From Chrysomallon squamiferum (lineage: Eukaryota > Mollusca > Gastropoda > Neomphalida > Peltospiridae): 45,000 nucleotides of DNA. Position 1 is the first letter of the stretch. Each line of letters starts with the position of its first letter. Location of the stretch: assembly GCA_012295275.1 (NCBI GenBank), contig CM022675.1, forward strand, positions 9,755,193 to 9,800,192, in the 5' to 3' direction. Positions 22,123-43,140 of the stretch are shown one piece after another. Under the pieces are notes generated by a model. That model made no database searches, was not told the origin of the DNA, and worked only from the letters and a program-made list of their open reading frames with translations. A program made the position numbers and the translations under genes.

Positions 22123-22615
22123 CACACATATGTACATACATATTTAAAGGTGAATGGGTGTCATACGTTCGAATCTCGTCAGTGTTATCTGACGGGGTTT
22201 GTGATGTCGTAATTGGACTTTGTCCTCCTGTGCCAGTGCGTTCCCGAATATTGTTTATGTGCAGAGTCAAATCAGACGTACATAAGACAACAGAATACTC
22301 GTTCCTAAATACAGGTACATCTACCTAAATACATACATACAAATAATTACAAAATATTTAACCCATTTTTGCTAATAAAGAGAAACTCCGTTTTTCTCCG
22401 CCTTTCTCCTACAGTATAGTTATTACATCCATATGATTTATTTTTTTCCCCCGCTAACAAAATTCCCTTCACGTTTTCAGTCGATTATGTTATTTAATTA
22501 TGTTAATAAGCTAAATTAACGTAGTTACTTGTTTTGTTTTTTTTTTCACCAGGTTACGATGACGTCATCAGCAAGAGCTCAAGTGCTTGAAAGAATTACG
22601 AAATGGATCACGTAG
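18556..22615 (+). CDS. Unrecognised 130-aa single-pass membrane protein, three exons
   Basis: Joined exons are 18556-18808, 21006-21082 and 22553-22615, stop TAG. The ATG has A at -3 and an in-frame TAA lies upstream at 18487-18489, so it is the first usable start. Phases agree (split codon G|TT at the first junction, phase 0 at the second) and donors are GTAAGG and GTGAGT. The N-terminal 50 residues are acidic, then KKVERTKTETNVAR is basic, followed by one hydrophobic helix at about 55-77. The remaining 53 residues are hydrophilic with one N-glycosylation sequon (N100-R-T). Basic residues before the helix suggest an N-in, C-out (type II) orientation. I know no family with this layout. The reading rests on splice logic, not homology. 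The downstream AATAAA at 22695 or 22789 could be the poly(A) signal. Confidence 0.6.
18860..18882. repeat. (TA)n in intron 1 of the membrane-protein gene
   Basis: Short TA run inside intron 1 (18809-21005); the same intron also has CA-rich DNA (18978-19005) and AAAT/AAT arrays (19140-19240). Confidence 0.8.
19584..19880 (+). repeat. Degenerate tandem repeat of about 115 bp in intron 1
   Basis: Three blocks share the pattern 'TTATTTGTAATGCG..., GA.ATTAAA..AA, ATTTAAAGGCAT' at about 19584-19625, 19692-19745 and 19806-19865. The similarity is partial, and an ATT microsatellite interrupts the second unit. Confidence 0.45.
20009..20092. repeat. (AAT)n(ATT)n perfect palindrome
   Basis: About 12-14 AAT units run directly into a similar number of ATT units, forming an uninterrupted inverted repeat of about 80 bp that could extrude as a cruciform; an AAAT array follows. 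Confidence 0.9.
20176..20226. repeat. (ATT)n array in intron 1
   Basis: ATT units; further ATT and T runs occur near 20409-20440 and AAT units at 20588-20624. Confidence 0.85.
20640..20815. repeat. TTAAAA hexanucleotide array and (CA)n
   Basis: AAATTA-type hexamers repeat from 20653 to 20725 with a few substitutions; (CA)n covers 20767-20804. Confidence 0.9.
21006..21082 (+). CDS. Membrane-protein gene, exon 2 (residues 85-110)
   Basis: A TTTTTACAG acceptor precedes 77 nt that stay open only in the phase set by exon 1. They encode VREANKNLWQTTGKLNRTET and MTTVDK, then AAA|GTGAGT. The N-glycosylation sequon lies here, on the predicted outer side of the membrane. Confidence 0.6.
21151..21290 (+). 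repeat. Degenerate 85-bp duplication in intron 2
   Basis: GAACGTGCGTTCGCGCGTGC (21151) and AACGTGCATTCGTGCGTGC (21236) head two related segments about 85 bp apart, each CG-rich against an AT-rich background. Confidence 0.5.
21568..21598. promoter_or_regulatory. NRF-1-like and YY1-like motifs, possible internal promoter
   Basis: TGCGCCTGCGCA (21568-21579) differs at one base from the NRF-1 palindrome TGCGCATGCGCA. CAAATGGCGTC read on the minus strand (21588-21598) fits a YY1 core. These motifs pair in many CpG-type animal promoters, yet here they sit in intron 2 with only a nine-codon frame (ATG at 21661) downstream. Confidence 0.35.
22141..22330 (+). mobile_element. SINE-like repeat, copy B
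   Basis: CGTTCGAATCTCG at 22165-22177 is a pol III B-box-like word (GTTCGAATC). The body 22214-22278 matches copy A at 14301-14356, and the element ends in TACATACATACA-type repeats. An A box is not evident, and a TACATA microsatellite (22090-22125) precedes it. It lies in intron 2 of the membrane-protein gene. Confidence 0.55.
22553..22615 (+). CDS. Membrane-protein gene, exon 3 (residues 111-130)
   Basis: A strong pyrimidine-rich acceptor (T-run, TTCACCAG) precedes VTMTSSARAQVLERITKWIT and TAG. The C-terminus looks like a short amphipathic helix. Confidence 0.55.
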   Translation, partial: VTMTSSARAQVLERITKWIT

Positions 22616-22654
22616 ACTTGCTGCCTGTCACAAAGATAGATCAATAGAGCTCGT

Positions 22655-22670
22655 AAAAAAAAAAAAAAAA

Positions 22671-22704
<34 letters not shown>

Positions 22705-22873
22705 AAAAATTAAAAAGAAAATTAAAAAAAAAAAAAAAAAAAAAGTGAAAGAAAAAGAAAAGAAAAGAATACAGAAACATCTTTTCGTAATAAATCATGA
22801 TAAATGGCATTAATCGTGCCAACATAAGATTATGTTTAAGAAACGAAACAGAAAGAATGATGAGATAAAAAAG

Positions 22874-22905
<32 letters not shown>

Positions 22906-22910
22906 CATAC
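22655..22910. repeat. A-runs and AAT repeats after the membrane-protein gene
   Basis: A-run, AAT units (22672-22700), A-rich DNA (22725-22745) and another A-run at 22870-22902. AATAAA words at 22695 and 22789 could serve the upstream gene's 3' end. Confidence 0.7.
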
Positions 22911-24340
22911 CAGGGAAGAATTAACGATTTCAGATAGATGAAGTAATATATTCATTGCGGATACGCTATATAAACATCCTAGATGAAATAACGACTTTAA
23001 TTACAAAAAAATAAAACGAACATAAAACACTGATCGATACAGGCAACGCCCATCCGGCATATTTACATTGCTTGGTATATTTTGCCGATGGTCTGAGTTT
23101 AAATATGCTTTAAGTACATGAAAAGAAAAAAAACCCCAGTAATTATAATGGAAAGGAAAGAAATGAAGGGAGATCGAAAATACAGAAACAAATATTAATT
23201 AAAACTTTCAAGTGCTTTAAGAAAATGGCTGTTTTACCAAGGAAAACGTCATTGACAAAATAATAAGCAACAGCCAATAAAACACAAACATAATTCCCCC
23301 CCCATAGCTGAGGCACTCTGGCTGGAACGGGAAAACGGATTTCAAGGAAGAAGAAAGACCAATAACTGTTTAACCGAATGAAACCATGGAAACGAATCGA
23401 ATATGTTGGTTAGAAACTATGAGTTTAGTTTTCGCGGATGAAGAATTCAAAACAGGGGAGGGAAGTGCGCAGAATGAAAACAAGAAAGTGACATTCTTTT
23501 AAGAATGACGTAATTTATAAACAGACGTACCAGGAAATGGGTGTGACACATAAGTTGATCCACTGCCCGTTACCCGAAACCGCGTAGGAACTAAACAAGC
23601 TTAAATGGGTAGAATGAACGGTTACATCTCTGTTATTAGGTAACAACCGCTAAAAACAACCCCAAAGATTTTCGTGTATTGAAATTTCATTTTATTTAAA
23701 TCTGGTCTCTTTATTATTATGATCGATATCTTCATTTTATCATCGTTATCATCCCTATCTTTTTTTTTTATTATCATGATATCATTTTTCAAGATTATTA
23801 TTATTATCGTCATTTTTCACGATTATTATTATTATAATTACATACATCATATATATATGTGTGTCATCATAACGTTATATATATATATATAAAAACATAT
23901 AATATGTTTTATATTTTTTATGTTTTTTTTTTTTTCATTTATTTGTTTTATAAGTCTGAATGTGAGAGTCACATTTTTGCAGCATTCACGAATATCATAA
24001 ATATCAGGTGAAAAGAGGCAATAAAATTATGATGAATTTAATTTTTATAATTTGAAGAAAAAATGAGTTTCTTTTTCAAAGAAATAGGCATTATATAAAA
24101 TATAAAATCGCAACCGCCAAAATCACCCCAAACAAAGAAAATACAGCAAAACAAACAAATAAATAAATTAATAAAAGAATATAAAGAAAGAAAAAACAAA
24201 TGAAATAAATAAATAAAATCACAACACAATCTGATTTTGTCATTAAGAACCTAAGTCTTTGTGTCCCTTAATTTAAAGGTCTTACTTTCTATATAAAAAA
24301 AGAAAGAAAACAGAACGTATTTTATTTATTTATAGTTGGG
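22911..24340. other. Intergenic spacer, mostly unique
   Basis: Unique AT-rich DNA, with a GC-richer patch at about 23040-23100 and 23290-23640. Low-complexity ATT and TA repeats occupy 23715-23900. Short frames near 23622-23813 and 24038-24229 are low complexity. I see no supported gene. Confidence 0.45.
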
Positions 24341-25523
<1,183 letters not shown>

Positions 25524-25556
<33 letters not shown>

Positions 25557-25614
25557 TAATAGTAATAATAATAATAAAAATAGTAACAATAACAATAATA
25601 ACAATAATATTAAT

Positions 25615-25664
<50 letters not shown>

Positions 25665-25682
25665 CAATAATATTAATAATTT
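25524..25682. repeat. Interrupted (AAT)n array
   Basis: AAT units with AAC and AGT interruptions; the poly-Leu minus-strand frame is the repeat. Confidence 0.9.
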
Positions 25683-25804
25683 ATAAAAGAAAACAAAATT
25701 CAGTGCACCACATTTCTAATAAATTAATTAATAAATCAAATATACTATGCTATGGAATAAAGAACCTAGCAACTGTTCATATTTTTAAATTAAGAAACAC
25801 TGTA

Positions 25805-26155
25805 ATAATAAATAAATAATTAAAAAAATATATCTAATATATTTTAAAAAGAAACATAAAAAACCAATAAATAAACAATAAATTAAAAATAAAATAAAAT
25901 AAAATAAAATAAAAAATCAATAAATAAATTAGAAGAATCAATCAATAAATAAATAAAATAAATATATCCAATATATTTAAAAAATAAACATAAAAAATCA
26001 ATAAATAAACAATAAATTTAAAAAAAAATAAAATAAAAAAAAATAAAAAAAATAAAAAAAAAAAATAAAATAAATAAAATAAAATAAATATATAAAATTA
26101 AAATAAAAAAATAAAAAAAAAAAAATAAATAAATAAATAAATATACAAAAGAAAT
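25805..26155. repeat. AAAT/AAAAT low-complexity field
   Basis: AAAT, AAAAT and A-run repeats fill the DNA downstream of the RPE stop codon. TTTATT words on the plus strand here give many AATAAA hexamers on the minus strand, so the true RPE poly(A) site cannot be chosen by eye. Confidence 0.8.
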
Positions 26156-26291
26156 AAACTAAATATATTCAGTGCACCAAAAAACTCTAAATTTAATAAG
26201 GTCAGCCACATGAGGTAACTCCAGAGATACAAACCTACAAAGTACTAAAAACAACTCCACTTATTTTCTTTAATTACACAAAACATTTAGG

Positions 26292-26414
26292 TTATCTTTC
26301 CAAGCTCGTTTTCTGAATAGCTTCGTTAATGATATTTCTCATGTAATTAATTGTCTGGCGTGGATCTTCACTTTTAACCAGAGCACTGCCAGATATAATC
26401 ACATTTGCTCCAGC
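26292..26414 (-). CDS. RPE: RPE exon 5 (residues 192-231 and stop)
   Basis: [20 protein letters not shown], then a C-terminal helix ending TSLER and TAA. The AGAN.I.SGSA word is the second phosphate-binding loop. Confidence 0.95.
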   Translation of the reverse strand, partial: AGANVIISGSALVKSEDPRQTINYMRNIINEAIQKTSLER

Positions 26415-28270
26415 CTGAAATAAGAATAATAATAATATTATTACTTTAAAGGAAAAAAAATTAAAATCAGTGTTATTATCTTTTTAGTATGTGGTAAGTA
26501 TATCTGGAATATTGACATTTGTTCCCATCATAAAAAAATATATAATAATATAAAAAATAAAAAAGTGAATAAAATAACATTTTAAAAAATGTATCATGGG
26601 ATTTTATCTCAGCCATATTATAAAGATTTTAAGAAAAAGTGTGTTTGCATGTGTATCTGTGTTTGTGTGTGTGTGTCTGTGAATCTCTCAGTATATATGT
26701 GTTTGCTTGTGTGAATGTATATACGTGAGTGTTTGTTGGTTTGTATCTATTTGTGTGTGCATGCAGGTGCATGTGCATGTGTATATTCACTAATCAAAAT
26801 ACCTCGGCACATTCATGGATTGTAGTTGGCCCCACCCCACCATCCACCTCTATATCCATGTTGTGAAATTTATCTCTCAGGAATTTCACCTGTTAACAGA
26901 TTTATATAGATCAAAGACTGTAAAACAACAGTATTACTTAAATATAAAAACATACAAAATAAAATAAAAAATTGTTAAAAAAGTTACAAAAATAAAATTA
27001 AAAGTAAACATAAAAAAAGTAATAATAATAATATAAAAAAAGATTTAAAAAAATTAAAAATTAAGATTAAAATAATATAAAAAAACATTTGAAATAAAAT
27101 AATAAAAATAATAAAAATAATTAATAAAACATCAAAAAATTAAAATAAAATTAAAAAATAAAATAAAATAAAATAATATAGAACAAAATAAAACAAAAAC
27201 AGAAAATTCTTTATTAAATTAGCATGTTAACATAATTCAATAAGCTTCATTCTTTTAATCATTTAAAGGAATTTTTAAAGTAATTTATTTTTAATTTAAA
27301 CAAAATATAACATAAATCATATTCAGTCAACTGAACAAATGGATGTAGTTTCTGCATTACTCAGAATACTTGAAAAACACTTATTAAGCAATAACATAAA
27401 CTGATTATCTCTGAAAAAGTGTAAAATTATCTGTTTCTTTGGGATGATAAAAATTTTAAAACAATATAAAATTTCACCCGTACCTTCGGCATGCATTCTG
27501 ACATGAATTTCTGTCCACCGAATCCAGGCCAAACTGTCATGATGAGGATTAGATCCACAGACTCAATGAATGGCAAAACAACATCAGCTGATGTGCCAGG
27601 GTTAATTGCCAAACCAACCTGTCATGCAAAATAATTTTATGATAATTTTTAAAAAAATGTTTAAGAATAATCTCTCTCTCTCTCTTTCTATAGATAGACA
27701 GATAGATCTAGACAGGTAAAGAGTCAGAAGATCAAGTGACAGACATAGTAACATAGTGACAGCAAGATACATCTGCATAAAGGCCAGTAAACACACACAG
27801 ACACACACAGATAGAAGGTAAATAATGAAACTGATAGAGATATGCCATCCAGTGATCAATCTTTAGAAAGTCAGAATTTATTAGTTCAGAGAAACACATT
27901 AAAAACAAAAATAATGTATGTTATGTAATGTAACATGATATATAATAAAAAGTAATATTGTTAAAAAATAATAATAAAATAAAACGGAAGTAATAAAATA
28001 AAATGAAGTAATAAAATAAAATAAAATAAATGAAAGAATCATAAAAAAATGAATCTTTATGTTTTACTGCTTTACTGCACACAGTGAGGTGTAATAGAGA
28101 GCTGACAACTTAGTACTTACTTTCATCCCAGCCTCCCTGATCTTGCGAATACATTTGGCTGGGTCAGAGGTCGCTTCGTAGTGGAATGAATACATATTAG
28201 CTCCAGCCCCTGACATATCCTCTACCCACTTCAAAAAAAAAAATAATAAAAAAAAAAAATTAAAATAAAA

Positions 28271-28309
<39 letters not shown>

Positions 28310-29189
28310 ATACTACTACTACTAATAATAATAATAATATTAAATTAGTTTTAAATATTTTACTCTATATATATTTCAGTAAATACGTTGGTAATGTGAA
28401 AACATGTGCATTAATCCAAGGGACATAACTCCTATACATTTCATCAGAAATAACCAGTAACTAACATAAATTTACATTATTTTAATATCAATATTTTTAT
28501 TATTTATATTTCAGTTTTTATCACATTTTATGACAGTATCCAATAATGGCAATATTCATACATTTTGTTTGTTTGTTTGTTTAGTAAGTAAATTTAAAGG
28601 GAGTTAACTGTCATAATAGCAAATAGTGAAATACAGACACTGAAACAGAATAGTGGTCATGTCAACAAGAATGAAAGAAATACTAGTTGTGTTGATTCAT
28701 AATGTTACTTTTTGTAGTCTCTAGAATATATGTAACATTATTATTATTATTATAATTTAACTTTTTATATTATTCGTATTATAATTTTCCATCAGGTATA
28801 ACTTTAACAGGTTTAATATTGTAAAATACAAGTAAAATTCTGGATAAAAATGGTTGTCAATATTATTATATTCAAACTGAAATTTACCCAGAAATTAAAT
28901 CAAATTTTAATGTTAACATAAACGTAATCGATAAACATTTGGAAACCTTTTCAGGGTCGGAAACCATCATATGCATTTCTAAAAATGCCCCCGGAATGTG
29001 AGGTCGAAGACATTTGACAACTGGATGTCCGAAAGTCAGGTTGGGGACAAAATGACCATCCATAACATCCAAATGCAGGTAATCGGCACCACAATCCATA
29101 AATCGTTTGCATTCAGAAGCTAGATTTGATAAATCGGCATTGAGAATTGATGGGGCAATTTTGCAACAAGCTCCACAGGAGGTCGCCAT
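26292..29189 (-). CDS. RPE: Ribulose-5-phosphate 3-epimerase, complete, five exons
   Basis: Interconverts ribulose 5-phosphate and xylulose 5-phosphate in the cytosolic non-oxidative pentose phosphate pathway. Coding exons on the minus strand are 28947-29189, 28121-28228, 27484-27618, 26803-26889 and 26292-26414; all junctions are phase 0 with GT-AG borders. They give 231 residues (human RPE has 228) forming one TIM barrel. Visible landmarks are [14 protein letters not shown] near the N-terminus, [13 protein letters not shown] (H39, D41, M43), [11 protein letters not shown] (H73), PGFGGQKF (148-155) and [10 protein letters not shown] (D178). In the human enzyme the matching His35, Asp37, His70 and Asp175 bind the metal, and the two Asp are the acid/base pair. 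The start ATG lies in ACAAGATGGCGAC, also a YY1-like motif. The residue before PGFGG is Trp147, where the human protein has Glu. ABI is divergently transcribed 640 bp upstream. Confidence 0.97.
26803..26889 (-). CDS. RPE: RPE exon 4 (residues 163-191)
   Basis: Twenty-nine codons ending in [17 protein letters not shown], with the catalytic Asp178. Acceptor TTAACAG, donor GAG|GTATTT. Confidence 0.95.
27484..27618 (-). CDS. RPE: RPE exon 3 (residues 118-162)
   Basis: Begins [14 protein letters not shown] and carries the PGFGGQKF phosphate/substrate loop; ends MPK at AAG|GTACGG. Contains the unusual Trp147. Confidence 0.95.
28121..28228 (-). CDS. RPE: RPE exon 2 (residues 82-117)
   Basis: Thirty-six codons starting [20 protein letters not shown] and ending REAGMK, with acceptor TTTTGAAG and donor AAA|GTAAGT. 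The human counterpart starts WVKPMAVAGAN. Confidence 0.95.
28229..28946 (-). other. RPE: RPE intron 1
   Basis: AT-rich intron with an AAAT array at 28262-28311 and ACT/AAT units to 28338. The other RPE introns (27619-28120, 26890-27483, 26415-26802) are likewise AT-rich; intron 4 has TG repeats (26638-26790) and intron 2 a short GA tract near 27671-27690. No nested gene is seen. Confidence 0.6.
28947..29189 (-). CDS. RPE: RPE exon 1 (residues 1-81)
   Basis: Encodes the first strands of the barrel, including metal ligands H39, D41 and H73, and ends ...MVSDPEK at AAG|GTTTCC. This donor is weaker than the others in the gene. Confidence 0.95.
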
Positions 29190-38944
<9,755 letters not shown>

Positions 38945-40122
38945 AACAATTTTTTCATTTTAAAAAATACATTTTCTTTTCATTAATCATTTCAAACCTT
39001 TTATTTCAAAAAAAAAATACCAAAAAATATTTCTTTTTTTTTTTTTTTTTTTTTTTTAATTATTATTCTTTTTCCGGTTTCTTTTTTCTTTCTTAATTTT
39101 TCAAAAAATAAATTTTTTCTTTTTTTTTTCTTTTTTTTATTATTACGTTTTTTTTTTATTATTGTTATTTATTTTGGCAAAGTGCTTAAAGAAACAGTTT
39201 CATTATTTAAATTTGAATATATATATATATTTAATTTTTTTTTTTTTTCAATTTTCACTTCATGGCATTATTGTATGTTTGATTGAGAGAGAGAGAGAGA
39301 GAAAGCAAAATGAATTTACTCTGCATGTAAATTTAATTTTCTGTCTGTACAAAATGCACATGCATGCATGTTCATAATGTGAGTAATTACATATATGTAA
39401 CCATGTTTGTTATTTATGTAAAATGTAAATATTATGGATTACACTTGCTTGTAACATTTTCTTTAAATTAAAATTTAAAATATTTATTGCTGCAGATTAT
39501 TATTGAGAAATTAGTTTTTAATTAACATTTATTTAATTGTCTTGTGCTAATCAGTATTGTTTTGCTTTATTTATTATTTTTGAATTTTGAAGAATAAAAT
39601 GAAAGAAATCAGAAAAAAATAGTGTTTAAATTACATAATGGAAAATTTGCTTGACAGTTTGAATTGGATTTTTATTTTTTTATTTTTTTTATGTCATATA
39701 TATATATATATATATGTAATAATATATATTATTGCTACTACTATATTTTAATAATTATTAAAATTTTATTAATTTGATACATTGTGCTAACATTAAGGTG
39801 CAGTTTATTTTAATTTTTTATTTAAATTCAGTCATTTTTCAGATTTGTTTACCGTTTATTTATACATTTTTCAATTTATATTTAATTACATTTCTTCGTT
39901 TCTTTTTTTTTCATTAATGATTAAATCAAAACTGTTTCATTTATTTTCATCATTTTTTGGTTATGATCAGTCACTTATATTATGATACAAACATAATGTT
40001 ATTCACAGTGTGGATTATAAGATTATAAATTTTAATATATACTTTGATAGATTTTGCTTGTCACATAGTTAGTCATCATCATCTTCATAATTATCAATGC
40101 TTTTGTACATTTCACTCATTTG

Positions 40123-40165
<43 letters not shown>

Positions 40166-40220
40166 TTTATTATTACAATTATGATTATTAACATTATTAT
40201 TACCATTATTATGATCATTA

Positions 40221-40259
<39 letters not shown>

Positions 40260-40328
40260 TAATATTATTATTATTATTATTATTTATTATTAATAATTTA
40301 TCATTTTATTATTATTATTCATACCATA

Positions 40329-40394
<66 letters not shown>

Positions 40395-40505
40395 GTTAAT
40401 GGAATGTTTAATGTAGTATTGTCTCATCCACATACAAACCTGTACAAAACCTCCCATGCTGTAAATTTGTTCTCTAATAAATTGTACAGTAATATGCTTT
40501 TCTTG
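38945..40505 (+). other. ABI: ABI 3' UTR and candidate poly(A) signals
   Basis: T-rich sequence after the stop contains AATAAA at 39106, 39593 and 40476. The last, in CTAATAAATTGTACAGTAATATG followed by a GT/T-rich stretch (TTTTCTTGTTTT), has the best cleavage context. A Pumilio-type TGTAAATA lies at 39424-39431. Microsatellites inside are TA (39698-39715), GA (39284-39302) and ATT (40127-40380). Confidence 0.5.
40127..40394. repeat. (ATT)n arrays ending in an AAT/ATT palindrome
   Basis: ATT units at 40127-40163, 40223-40255 and 40261-40285; then AAT units (40328-40362) meet ATT units (40366-40393), a second uninterrupted inverted repeat of the type at 20009. Confidence 0.9.
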
Positions 40506-40519
40506 TTTTAATTACATTT

Positions 40520-40645
40520 ATTATTATTATTGTTGTTGTTATTATTATTATTTATTTTTTTTATTTTTTTTTTTTTTTTTTGAGGTCTTATGGTTAGAAG
40601 GAAACTTTTTCTTGTTAAAATCTACTATTAAGATATTATTATTTG

Positions 40646-40688
<43 letters not shown>

Positions 40689-40740
40689 GTTATTGTTATT
40701 ATTATTATTATTTACATTATTTAAATATTGTTATTTTTAT
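40520..40740. repeat. ATT/GTT array and T-run
   Basis: ATT/GTT units (40518-40550), a T-run (40555-40581) and ATT units (40650-40715). The poly-Leu frame is the repeat. Confidence 0.9.
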
Positions 40741-41002
40741 GTGTCTAAGGTTACAGAGAAAAATCTGCTGTCACAATATATCTGCAATCTTTTTCTATGG
40801 ATTCCACTAAGGCGATCAAGAAAATATTATTATTATTTTTTTTCTAAATATTTATTTATTACATTAAACATCCTTAGAAATTATATATTGAAATATCTAT
40901 GTAGATATGTGATCCAGATAAGCAAACTGTTTTTAGCAATATCAGACTGAGTAAACATGGTAAGTAAATACATAGATAAAAAAAATTTCCCTAAAAGTAA
41001 AC

Positions 41003-41016
41003 AAAATGGCTGCCGC
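41003..41016 (+). promoter_or_regulatory. YY1-like motif
   Basis: AAAATGGCTGCCGC fits the YY1 core AANATGGC and resembles the ABI start-codon context. The ATG opens only a six-codon frame (MAAAKY), so any role would be as DNA motif. Confidence 0.3.
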
Positions 41017-41024
41017 TAAATATT

Positions 41025-41614
41025 AGGACACTGGATATTTTATTAACAGAATATACAAAATTTTAGTACAAGGTCGTTTGTGTAGGGTAAAAAAATAAAT
41101 AAATAAACATATTAATAAATAATAATAATAAATTAATAAATACAATTTTAAAAATTCAGAAAATATTACGTCGGAATACATTTATTGTATGTTAAGCATT
41201 ATTTAATAAATAAAAATGAACTCATAGCATATCAATTCAAAATGTTGATGCTGAGCATTTAAAAAATGCATTTTATGTTAAATAAATAAGCAAGTGTAAG
41301 TAAATCAACAAAGTTCTGGTACGTATAAATCAAGCGGATCTGTTTTATTGTTCTTATCAACGACTTGACGTCACGAGTTGAGGCTTTCTCTTAGTCATGT
41401 CTTGTAAAATGATAAGCTGTCTGCTTCATTATAGATGTAACAGCATTTTCAATTTTACTATTGGAAATCCATGATTATTAGGTGGGAAAAAAATTAAAAT
41501 AAATAAATAAATAAACAAAAATAAATAAATAAATAATAGTCCCTGATGTACTTAGCTCACGTAAACGTTACGGTTCTTTCGCGTTCTTTTAAAATTAAAT
41601 AATTAATATTGATC
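41025..41614. other. AT-rich spacer
   Basis: AT-rich, with AAAT repeats at 41088-41105 and 41497-41537 and a TGACGTCA at 41367. No gene supported. Confidence 0.4.
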
Positions 41615-41619
41615 AATAT

Positions 41620-42464
41620 TGTTATGTCTGTGTAACACTAGTACTCAGTTACAGAGGGTATTCTCCAACATGCGCATGATTCGATTCACTTATAATTTCG
41701 CTAAACGATCCAATTACGTAAGTCTAGGACGGTCTGACTTAAAAGTACGCGCAACAGAATTAGCACCAGCATATTATTTATTATACACACTTGTTTACAA
41801 TGAATCGTTTCACTTATTCAGGCTCACACTTTTTTACTGAAGCGATCACAAACTCGTTTTGCCGTAAGTAAAAAAAAAAAAAAAAAAAAATATGATGTTC
41901 AACAATACCTCAGCATGTGTAACTGTAACTGCAGCACTATTAATTCTTATATAATTGCGAGGGACTGAACTAAAAGCACCAAGCATAATCTAAAGATACA
42001 TAAACCCCATTAACATGTCTGCGGTTTATTTCTCCTTGTTTAGACGTAAATTACTTGGGGGGAAATTCCTCCAAGACACGTGGGACATTAATATATGGTA
42101 AACACTGTCACTGGTGATATCTTAAGGAACCCAGGACAGTAATGATCTGCCAGTATTGGTCAGGGGTGTGATACGTTATCTGTGTGACTGTGGTGAAAGA
42201 GAGAAGAGAGAATATCTGGCAAGGGAGAAAGACGTTTGAGCCAATTTTCTGCATTATAATTACTATACTTTTTTTTTTTTCATAAGGTTTTACTGTTATA
42301 TGTATATCATGTTGTACAGTCAGACAGAGAAATTAAAGGTATAATCAAGATGGATACTTGTGTAGTTTTTGTGTGAGGGTGCTTTATGCACCCGACCACA
42401 TAATAAAGACTTGAAAGAAGAAACTAATACCCGATATTATCCAGGTACTTGTAAATTAGCAGCA
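41620..42464 (+). mobile_element. Candidate solo LTR, about 845 bp
   Basis: The block starts TGTTATGTCTG and ends AGCAGCA, flanked on both sides by AATAT (41615-41619 and 42465-42469), which would be a 5-bp target-site duplication. It is free of microsatellites apart from an A-run and a T-run. Near the 3' end GGGTGC-TTTAT-GCACCC (42378-42394) forms a perfect hairpin, followed by AATAAA (42402), as at the R/U5 boundary of many LTRs. A TATA-like stretch lies near 42255. The flanking pentamer is low in information in AT-rich DNA, and no internal retrotransposon genes are nearby. Confidence 0.35.
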
Positions 42465-42469
42465 AATAT

Positions 42470-42880
42470 TTCGTTTCCTCCCAAACCAGTAATAGCTGGA
42501 GAAATGGCCCAAAGAATACAATGAGAAGGATTGAAACTGTTATCTACTGCACCCCAGGCCTACACATTAAAGTTAATGTCCACAGCTCAGAGCATGTACG
42601 CGCTCGCGGGCACGCACAAACACACACACACAAATTGTGATTTCTGCCCACGTCTTTCCAAATATGCAAATTAAAGATAACCTTTGGCGATATGAAGAAA
42701 TAATCTAAATATATTCTGCATACTTCCAAATTATGTTTGTGTTTTGTTTGTTTTTTTGTGATGGTTTTCTCTTTATATTTATTTATTTATTTATTTATCT
42801 TGTTTTTGTTTTTCTGTCCTGGTTGAATTAATAACGAAGTATAAAAAAACAAAAGACTACAGCAACATCCGAGGACTGTC
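42470..42880. other. Unique spacer with short CA and ATTT repeats
   Basis: CA/CG-rich tract at 42595-42632 and ATTT repeats at 42776-42800. No gene supported. Confidence 0.4.
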
Positions 42881-43140
42881 GTGCGTGACAAATATACTTT
42901 ATCGCTTATTAGATGACGTCACAAGCAGTTTGCTACAGAATCTTGAGATGTCAACACACCAAGATAATCAAGTTAACCCTTTGCATTTACTGTCCTGCCA
43001 AAAGAACGGGAATCCATGGATCTGGGGGAACGTGCATTCCGTGTTTATTGTGGCATGTATACTGTGTTTTTTTTTTTTGTATTATTTATTTATTTATTTA
43101 TTTGTTACAAGTATTATTTTATTGTGTTATTTTGTTACAG

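Noticed and set aside
23040-23095. Imperfect hairpin CCATCCGGCA...TGCCGATGG
   Set aside because: Needs a bulge, and the long AT-rich middle does not pair; weaker than the hairpin at 17993.
42378-42394. Histone-type 3' stem-loop
   Set aside because: The stem GGGTGC/GCACCC with a 5-nt loop does not match the histone stem-loop sequence and no histone gene is upstream; it fits better as part of the candidate LTR.
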